DNA of 64,000 nt from Salmonella enterica subsp. houtenae serovar Houten (GTDB lineage: Bacteria; Pseudomonadota; Gammaproteobacteria; Enterobacterales; Enterobacteriaceae), in assembly GCA_900478215.1 (NCBI GenBank), contig LS483478.1, positions 1,488,001 to 1,552,000 on the forward strand, written 5' to 3'. The notes under the pieces were generated by a model. The model had not been told where the DNA came from, searched no databases, and saw only the letters and a list, made by a program, of their open reading frames with translations. Of the stretch, positions 36,777-43,154 are shown piece by piece. Within the stretch, counting starts at the first letter, position 1, and every line of letters starts with the position of its first letter. Both the position numbers and the translations under genes were made by a program.

Positions 36777-38716
36777 TGCCTGAATACGGTAACGCGCTGC
36801 TGTGCCTGGCGCTCGGCGTGGCGCTGCTGCTGTCCGTTTACCCGCTGTGGGGCGTGGCGCGCGGCGACGCGCGGATGATGGCGTCGGCCGGGGTGTTCGC
36901 CTGGCTGCTGTTTATCTGCGTGGCGGGCGCGTTTTTCGTGCTGGTGCACGCCTTTGTGGTCAACGACTTCACCGTGGCCTATGTCGCCGGCAACTCGAAC
37001 ACGCAGTTGCCGGTGTGGTACCGGGTGGCCGCCACCTGGGGGGCGCACGAGGGCTCGCTGCTGCTGTGGGTGCTGCTGATGAGCGGCTGGACCCTGGCGG
37101 TGGCGGTGTTCAGCCGGCCGGTGCCGGCGGATATCGTCGCCCGGGTGCTGGCGGTGATGGGGATGGTCTGCGCCGGTTTTCTGCTGTTCATCCTGTTCAC
37201 CTCCAGCCCGTTCGCCCGCACGCTGCCGGCCTTCCCGGTGGAGGGGCGCGACCTGAACCCGCTGCTGCAGGACCCGGGGCTGATTTTCCACCCGCCGCTG
37301 CTGTACATGGGCTATGTCGGCTTCTCGGTGGCCTTCGCCTTCGCCATCGCCGCGCTGCTGGGCGGGCGCCTGGACAGCGCGTTCGCCCGTTTTGCCCGCC
37401 CGTGGACGCTGGCGGCGTGGGTGTTCCTGACGCTGGGTATCGTGCTCGGCTCGGCGTGGGCCTACTACGAGCTGGGCTGGGGCGGCTGGTGGTTCTGGGA
37501 CCCGGTGGAGAACGCCTCGTTTATGCCGTGGCTGGCGGGCACCGCCCTGCTGCACTCGCTGGCGGTCACCGAACAGCGCGCCGGCTTTAAGGCGTGGACG
37601 CTGCTGCTGTCCATCTGCGCCTTCTCGCTGTGCCTGCTGGGCACCTTCCTGGTGCGCTCCGGGGTGCTGGTGTCGGTGCACGCCTTCGCCTCCGACCCGG
37701 CGCGCGGGATGTTTATCCTCGCCTTTATGGTGCTGGTCACCGGCGGCTCGCTGCTGTTGTTCGCCGTGCGCGGGCACAGGGTGCGTTCGCGGGTGAACAA
37801 CGCGCTGTGGTCGCGCGAGTCGCTGCTGCTCGGCAACAACGTCCTGCTGATGGCCGCCATGCTGGTGGTGCTGCTGGGTACCCTGCTGCCGCTGGTGCAC
37901 AAACAGCTGGGGCTGGGCAGTATTTCGGTGGGGGAGCCGTTCTTTAACACCCTGTTCAGCGGACTGATGGTCCCCTTTGCCCTGCTGCTGGGCGTGGGAC
38001 CGCTGGTGCGCTGGGGGCGGGACCGGCCGCGTAAAATCAGGGCGCTGCTGCTCACCGCCCTGGTCTCCACCCTGGCGCTGTCGGTACTGCTGCCGTGGCT
38101 GTTTCAGGACCGCATCGCCGCCATGGCGGTGGCCGGGATGGCGATGGCCTGCTGGATTGCGGTATTGGCGGTGGCGGAAGCCGTACAGCGCGTGTCCCGC
38201 GGCACGAAGCCCCCCCTCAGCTACTGGGGGATGGTGGCGGCGCACCTCGGGCTGGCGGTGACGATTACCGGCATCGCCTTCAGCCAGAATTACAGCGTGG
38301 AGCGTGACGTGCGGATGCGGGCGGGCGACAGCGTGACCATTCACGACTACCGGTTCACCTTCCGGGAGGTGCGGGACCTCGCCGGGCCCAACTACCGCGG
38401 CGGGGTGGCCCTCATCGGGGTGACGCGCAACGGGGCGCCGGAGGCGGTGCTGCACGCGGAGAAACGGCTCTACAACACCAGCCGGATGGTGATGACCGAG
38501 GCGGCGATTGACGGCGGGCTGACCCGCGACCTGTACGCCGCGCTCGGGGAGGAGCTGGGCAACGGCGCGTGGGCCGTGCGCCTGTACTACAAGCCGTTTG
38601 TCCGCTGGATATGGGCAGGCGGCCTGCTGATGGCGCTGGGCGGGCTGCTGTGCCTGTCCGACCCGCGTTACCGCAAACGCCCCCCTTCCCGAAACCCTGC
38701 GCCGGAGGCCGGATGA
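36773..38716 (+). CDS. ccmF: CcmF, heme lyase large membrane subunit
   Basis: A 647-residue integral membrane protein of the cytochrome c haem lyase. The WWD motif appears as LGWGGWWFWDPVENASFMPW, and His ligands are seen in VLVHAFVVND, HEGSLLLWVLL and SVHAFASDP. With CcmH it attaches haem from CcmE to apocytochromes such as NapB and NapC. Very GC-rich, with long spurious open frames on both strands. Confidence 0.97.
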   Translation: MMPEYGNALLCLALGVALLLSVYPLWGVARGDARMMASAGVFAWLLFICVAGAFFVLVHAFVVNDFTVAYVAGNSNTQLPVWYRVAATWGAHEGSLLLWVLLMSGWTLAVAVFSRPVPADIVARVLAVMGMVCAGFLLFILFTSSPFARTLPAFPVEGRDLNPLLQDPGLIFHPPLLYMGYVGFSVAFAFAIAALLGGRLDSAFARFARPWTLAAWVFLTLGIVLGSAWAYYELGWGGWWFWDPVENASFMPWLAGTALLHSLAVTEQRAGFKAWTLLLSICAFSLCLLGTFLVRSGVLVSVHAFASDPARGMFILAFMVLVTGGSLLLFAVRGHRVRSRVNNALWSRESLLLGNNVLLMAAMLVVLLGTLLPLVHKQLGLGSISVGEPFFNTLFSGLMVPFALLLGVGPLVRWGRDRPRKIRALLLTALVSTLALSVLLPWLFQDRIAAMAVAGMAMACWIAVLAVAEAVQRVSRGTKPPLSYWGMVAAHLGLAVTITGIAFSQNYSVERDVRMRAGDSVTIHDYRFTFREVRDLAGPNYRGGVALIGVTRNGAPEAVLHAEKRLYNTSRMVMTEAAIDGGLTRDLYAALGEELGNGAWAVRLYYKPFVRWIWAGGLLMALGGLLCLSDPRYRKRPPSRNPAPEAG

Positions 38717-39270
38717 AACGCAACGTACTGTTATTACCGTTACTGATTTTTCTGCTGATTGCCGCGGCGCTGCTGTGGCAACTGGCGCGGAACGCGGAAG
38801 GCGACGACCCGGCGGCCCTCGAGTCGGCGCTGACCGGGAAGCCGGTGCCGGCGTTCCGCCTGGAATCGCTGGACAGGCCGGGGCAGTATTACGGGGCGGA
38901 GGCGCTGACGCAGGGGAAACCGGTGCTGCTTAACGTCTGGGCCACGTGGTGCCCGACCTGCCGCGCCGAGCATCAGTACCTGAACCGGCTTGCCGCGCAG
39001 GGTATCCGGGTGGTGGGGCTGAACTATAAGGACGACCGGGCGAAGGCGGTGGCCTGGTTACACACGCTGGGAAACCCGTATGCGCTGAGTTTATCGGACA
39101 GCGACGGGATGCTGGGGCTGGACCTGGGGGTGTACGGCGCGCCGGAAACCTTCCTCATCGACGGCAAAGGGATTATCCGCTACCGCCATGCGGGCGATTT
39201 GAACGCCCGGGTATGGGAAAGTGAAATGAAACCGCTGTGGGATAAATACAGCCGGGAGGCCGCGCAATGA
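38713..39270 (+). CDS. ccmG: CcmG/DsbE thiol:disulfide oxidoreductase
   Basis: A 185-residue membrane-anchored thioredoxin-like protein with the reducing active site WCPTC in NVWATWCPTCRAEH. It keeps apocytochrome CxxCH thiols reduced for haem ligation. Anchor helix LLLPLLIFLLIAAALLW. ATGA overlap with ccmF and with ccmH. Confidence 0.97.
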   Translation: MKRNVLLLPLLIFLLIAAALLWQLARNAEGDDPAALESALTGKPVPAFRLESLDRPGQYYGAEALTQGKPVLLNVWATWCPTCRAEHQYLNRLAAQGIRVVGLNYKDDRAKAVAWLHTLGNPYALSLSDSDGMLGLDLGVYGAPETFLIDGKGIIRYRHAGDLNARVWESEMKPLWDKYSREAAQ

Positions 39271-40304
39271 GATTCCTCGTGGGGGTGCTGATGCTGCTTG
39301 TCTCCGGCTCAGCGCTGGCGACCATTGATGTGATGCCGTTTAAGGATGAGGCGCAGGAGCAGCAGTTCCGCCGGCTCACGGAGCAGCTGCGCTGTCCGAA
39401 ATGCCAGAACAACAGCATTGCGGACTCGAACGCGATGATAGCCACCGACATGCGCCGGAAGGTGTATGACCTGATGCAGGAAGGAAAAAGCAATAAGGAG
39501 ATTGTCGGTTATATGGTGGCGCGCTACGGCAACTTCGTCACCTACGACCCGCCGCTGACCCCGCTGACGGTGCTGCTGTGGGTGCTGCCGCTGGCCGCCA
39601 TCGTGGCGGGCGGCTGGATAATCGTCGCCCGCACGCGCCGGCGGGTGCGCCTGCGCCGGGAGCCGTTGCCGGCGGACAGCCCGGTTTCCGGCGCGCGTGC
39701 CGGGTGGGGCGTTTACGTGCCGGGGGCCGTCATCGCGCTGGCGGTCAGCGCCGGCGGCTACGCCCTGACCGGCAGTTATCCGCAGGTGAGGGCCTGGCAG
39801 CAGGCGACGGCGCAGGCGCCCGGGCTGCTGGACAGGGCTCTGGACCCGGCGGCGCAGCCGCTGAATGAGGAAGAGATGGCGCGGCTGGCGCTGGGGCTGC
39901 GCACGCGCCTGCAGCGCGACCCCGGCAACGCTGAGGGCTGGATTATGCTGGGCCGCGCCGGCATGGCGCTGGGCGACGCCGGTACGGCCACAGAGGCGTA
40001 TGCGCAGGCTTACCGGCTGGACCCGGAAAACCGCAGGGCGGCGCTGGGCTACGCGGAGGCGCTGACGCGCTCGTCCGACCCGGAGGATAACCGCCGCGGC
40101 GGGGCGCTGCTGCGCCGGCTGGTGAGCCGCGACCACACGGATATCCGGGTGTTAAGCCTGTATGCGTTCAGCGCCTTTGAGCAGGGGCGCTTCGGCGAGG
40201 CGGTGGCGGCCTGGGAGATGATGCTGAAGTTACTGCCGGCCGGCGATGCGCGGCGGGCGGTGATTGAGCGCAGTATCCGCCAGGCGCTGGCGCAGGAGAA
40301 ATAA
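39267..40304 (+). CDS. ccmH: CcmH (fused CcmH-CcmI), heme lyase subunit
   Basis: A 345-residue protein. The N-terminal part has a signal peptide and the redox motif LRCPKCQNNSIADS, the CcmH domain. A central membrane helix (LWVLPLAAIVAGGWIIV) follows, then a C-terminal TPR-rich, CcmI-like region (AEGWIMLGRAGMALGDAGTA..., then LSLYAFSAFEQGRFGEAV) for apocytochrome binding. The fused form is normal in enterics. Last gene of the run; converges with narP. Confidence 0.95.
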   Translation: MRFLVGVLMLLVSGSALATIDVMPFKDEAQEQQFRRLTEQLRCPKCQNNSIADSNAMIATDMRRKVYDLMQEGKSNKEIVGYMVARYGNFVTYDPPLTPLTVLLWVLPLAAIVAGGWIIVARTRRRVRLRREPLPADSPVSGARAGWGVYVPGAVIALAVSAGGYALTGSYPQVRAWQQATAQAPGLLDRALDPAAQPLNEEEMARLALGLRTRLQRDPGNAEGWIMLGRAGMALGDAGTATEAYAQAYRLDPENRRAALGYAEALTRSSDPEDNRRGGALLRRLVSRDHTDIRVLSLYAFSAFEQGRFGEAVAAWEMMLKLLPAGDARRAVIERSIRQALAQEK

Positions 40305-40346
40305 CCCCTGACGGCCCGCTGGCGTGGCGCCATCGGGCCTGTCTTG

Positions 40347-40994
40347 TTACTGCATTCCGCGTGTTTGTAAAAATAGAATGGTCGCCGCGACGCGCGAGCG
40401 CACGTTAAGTTTGCGAAGCAGATTACGAATGTGCACCTTAACCGTCTGCTCAGAAATATTCAGCACTGACGCAATCTGTTTGTTAGAAAGCCCCTGCGCC
40501 AGCTCATGCAAGACATCTAACTCTCGTTCGGTCAGGATACTAAAGGGATCTTCCTGCGCGCCAAACCGTTCGCGCTCACGCAGATATTCGTTGACCCGAT
40601 CGCTAAAGACATTACCGCCGTTAGCACCTTTGCGAATGGCCTCCAGCAGCACTTCCGGATCGCTATCTTTGAGCAGATAACCGTCGGCGCCGGCGTCGAT
40701 CAGCGCGTAGATGTCGCTGGCGGAATCCGAGACAGTAAGAATAATAATTTGCGCCGTCACGCCATCCCGGCGTAGCGCGTTCAGGGTATCTAACCCGCTC
40801 AGACCTTTCATATTCAGATCCAGCAGGATCAGATCGGGCTCAATGCGATTCGCCAGATCGATAGCACTCGCCCCATCGCCGGCTTCGGCAACGACATGAA
40901 AAGCCGGGTCCAGTTCCAGTAATTGACGAATACCTCGACGCATAAGTGGATGGTCGTCCACAATAAGCACCTGAAAAGGTGTTACTTCAGGCAT
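40347..40994 (-). CDS. narP: nitrate/nitrite response regulator NarP
   Basis: A 215-residue NarL/FixJ-type regulator phosphorylated by NarQ and NarX in nitrate or nitrite; it activates nap. Receiver domain with Asp in LILLDLNMKGLSGLDT; HTH LTERELDVLHELAQGLSNKQ then IASVLNISEQTVKVHIRNLL. It ends 42 bp from the ccmH stop. It is the last backbone gene before the accessory island. Confidence 0.97.
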   Translation of the reverse strand: MPEVTPFQVLIVDDHPLMRRGIRQLLELDPAFHVVAEAGDGASAIDLANRIEPDLILLDLNMKGLSGLDTLNALRRDGVTAQIIILTVSDSASDIYALIDAGADGYLLKDSDPEVLLEAIRKGANGGNVFSDRVNEYLRERERFGAQEDPFSILTERELDVLHELAQGLSNKQIASVLNISEQTVKVHIRNLLRKLNVRSRVAATILFLQTRGMQ

Positions 40995-41081
40995 ACAGTA
41001 TCTCCTGAGTTTTATTAGAATGATTATTGTTTTCAGCGCGGAAATCGTCCAGATTCACCACATTGCCAAGCGCATAAATTT

Positions 41082-41097
41082 TACCCTAATTAGGGTA
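41082..41097. promoter_or_regulatory. 16-bp palindrome upstream of narP
   Basis: TACCCTA-AT-TAGGGTA is a perfect palindrome with the 7-2-7 geometry of NarP/NarL sites, about 90 bases upstream of the narP start. The heptamer departs from the TACYYMT consensus at its last two positions, so autoregulation is only a suggestion. Confidence 0.4.
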
Positions 41098-41540
41098 TGG
41101 GTAAGTAGTAAAACCTGTGAAGGGGTAAATGACATAAAGACCTGGCTTGTCGGTGGAGCAGGCGCTTGCGCCGTCCTTTGGTAAAAGAATTTCTGCTAAG
41201 TTAAATCATACGGCATTATTTTTTAAATATCATTGATTTCAAATAATTAACTATTTTTCATGAATTGATTGCAGTAGGTACAGGCGGAATTTATGACATC
41301 ATCATTGTTTTTAGATTTGAGCGGATTTGCGTAAAAAATGATAAAAGCACTATATTTAAAAGGCTATCATTATTGCATTCGCGGAGATGGAATTTAAAAA
41401 CAGTCATGATTATAAACAGTGGATTGTGGTGTTTTGCACCCTGGTATAATCGATTTAATCGGTTTAACGTATGCCGCTATAAAATCATAGCGACCCGGTA
41501 AACTATAAAGAAGTTACTAAAATAATTCAGGATGAAATAA
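41098..41540. other. AT-rich island boundary, no gene supported
   Basis: About 440 bp between the narP promoter region and the lysozyme gene. Composition shifts to AT-rich near 41,190. The short open frames here have no domain or codon pattern that supports them. Presumably it holds the promoter of the lysozyme-holin pair. I see no tRNA or attachment site. Confidence 0.5.
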
Positions 41541-42026
41541 ATGAATAAAAATAGCGAAATTTTCTCATTGCTAAAAGTGGAAGAGGGAGTTAGACATAAC
41601 CCTTATATTGATAGTCTCGGTTATCCTACTGTTGGCGTTGGATTTAAGCTAGGTCCACAAGGTGCTAATCTGAAAAACTATACATTTTGTTTAACAGATA
41701 ATGTTATCAATGTCTGGCTTCAGGAAAACATTGAAATAGTTTACAGAAGTATGCAACAAAATGAGAAAATCAACCAGGCATTATTATACAGCAATGTAGT
41801 TCGTACAGATATCCTGATATCAATGGCATATCAGATGGGGGTTAATGGCCTTGCTGGTTTTAATAATATGCTCGCGGCGATAACTGAGCAGGATTGGAAT
41901 AATGCAGCAAATGAAATGAGAAGGAGTATTTGGGCAAAGCAGACACCAAAACGGGCCGAAAGACATGCTGCAGTTATAGAGTCAGGACAATGGGCGCCAG
42001 TATATGATTTTGTTATTAATCAATAG
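41541..42026 (+). CDS. T4-type lysozyme (GH24 endolysin)
   Basis: A 161-residue phage-type muramidase. The catalytic triad of T4 lysozyme (Glu11, Asp20, Thr26) aligns with Glu15, Asp24 and Thr30 in KVEEGVRHNPYIDSLGYPTV, with identical spacing. The C-terminal lobe matches T4 closely: DILISMAYQMGVNGLAGFNN and QTPKRAERHAAVIESGQW. There is no signal peptide, so it needs a holin to reach the peptidoglycan. The holin gene lies 79 bp downstream. No other phage genes are visible. In Yersinia Tc loci, comparable lysis cassettes release the toxin; that role is inferred here. Confidence 0.93.
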   Translation: MNKNSEIFSLLKVEEGVRHNPYIDSLGYPTVGVGFKLGPQGANLKNYTFCLTDNVINVWLQENIEIVYRSMQQNEKINQALLYSNVVRTDILISMAYQMGVNGLAGFNNMLAAITEQDWNNAANEMRRSIWAKQTPKRAERHAAVIESGQWAPVYDFVINQ

Positions 42027-42105
42027 ATCTTTTCAGGATGATGTTTTTTTATAATTTATGTAAGCTCATAAGAATATTAACTTAAGACGCGTAAGGAGGA
42101 GAACA

Positions 42106-42426
42106 ATGTTCCAGTTGCTTGGGCAAGGTACACTATGGATTATTCTTGGGGCAATTGCTGGAAGTACAGTATTTGTTGTGTCGGCGTCGGAGTATATACT
42201 GTCTGTCCGCATTATCCTTTTTACTGTATCAGTAATTATAGGGATTATATGTGCTGATTTAGTTGCATTAGCATTAACTCATTTAATTGATAAACACTTC
42301 TCTGTGATGTTAGTAATTCCTTCGTCCGTTGGAGCTGTTATCGCCTCTGCACTTTCTATTCGCGTACTCATTTTTTTAGGAAAACGGATAGCTGATTTAC
42401 AAGCAGACAAGAACAATCACATATGA
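42106..42426 (+). CDS. small three-helix membrane protein, probable holin
   Basis: A 106-residue protein with three hydrophobic segments (about residues 8-28, 33-58 and 66-92) and a short charged C-terminal tail (GKRIADLQADKNNHI), the layout of phage holins. A very strong AAGGAGGA Shine-Dalgarno sits 5 bases before the ATG. It directly follows the lysozyme gene on the same strand. I do not recognise the exact family; function is inferred from topology and pairing. No spanin-like gene follows. Confidence 0.75.
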   Translation: MFQLLGQGTLWIILGAIAGSTVFVVSASEYILSVRIILFTVSVIIGIICADLVALALTHLIDKHFSVMLVIPSSVGAVIASALSIRVLIFLGKRIADLQADKNNHI

Positions 42427-42529
42427 ATTATTAATTGTGATTGCTATAGAATGAGTTAGCCAACGATTATATAAATGAATTTTATTTGAAAATATTTTAT
42501 TATTTATCTTATAGCGACTTTGTCGCTGA

Positions 42530-42908
42530 AGAACGCAACAAACCGCCACTGCAGTGAGTTTTATTGGCGATATTAAAACTGTCAGCATAATTTCTCTTAC
42601 CCCGCGTACCGACCACGTCCCGGTCAGGACAATGCCTATAACGTATACAGCAGTGGCGCATGATGCGAATGCCCACCCCGCCAAAGGTGGAACCGTTTCA
42701 TGGACAACTCATTTAAATACGTTTTTTATTATCTGCCAGCGACACTGATGCTCATGGTAAAGCGACGATAACGCTTTCTGGCGCAACAACGGTAACTGCA
42801 ATTATTATCGGCGGCAGAATGACGGATAGTATCGTTGATTTTGCAAAAAATATTTTTGCCGACTGGGTATTTATTTATCGTTTCGGGAAGTATATCGGGA
42901 TGAGGTGA
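42530..42908 (+). pseudogene. remnant of invasin/intimin-type Ig-like domain gene
   Basis: In frame from about 42530 the translation reads TQQTATAVSFIGDIKTVSII, then SLTPRTDHVPV and PAKGGTVSWTT. After a break near 42720 it continues in another frame as SASDTDAHGKATITLSGATT and ends in unrelated sequence at a stop near 42908. These are the conserved strands of a bacterial Ig-like (BIg_1) repeat found in invasin- and intimin-like adhesins. Only about one domain remains, with a frameshift and neither signal nor beta-barrel, so this is a decayed fragment. The rest of 42430-43154 shows nothing codable. Confidence 0.7.
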
Positions 42909-43079
42909 CATAATCAGGGTATACGGGATTTTTGCCTACCGGTAATGTATCAGCCTTGTAATGATATTGTTTTTTTTAGAGAAAATCTGTCGAAATAAAA
43001 ATCGAGTTTTTAGCAACTAATCTGCTATCTACTGTGCGATGGTTAACGCGTTTCTTCTCTTTTTTATATAATGTTATAA

Positions 43080-43111
43080 GCGGCCAGTCTGAAATTTTCA
43101 AGACTGGCCGC
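43080..43111 (-). terminator. hairpin downstream of first TcC gene
   Basis: GCGGCCAGTCT (43080-43090) and its exact complement (43101-43111) form an 11-bp GC-rich stem, 44 bases past the stop of the minus-strand TcC gene. A-rich and T-rich flanks on both sides suggest a shared, possibly bidirectional terminator with the plus-strand cassette. Confidence 0.6.
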
Positions 43112-43154
43112 ATATTTCTATCTGGACAATTAATCCAGAAGATGTACTGTACTA

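Noticed and set aside
36695..38455. 586-codon minus-strand open frame over ccmF
   Set aside because: A shadow of the high-GC ccmF gene, made of His/Arg/Pro/Gln-rich sequence with no recognisable domain.
41265..41501. 78-codon plus-strand open frame before the lysozyme gene
   Set aside because: No ribosome binding site, no similarity I recognise, and AT-rich chance composition.
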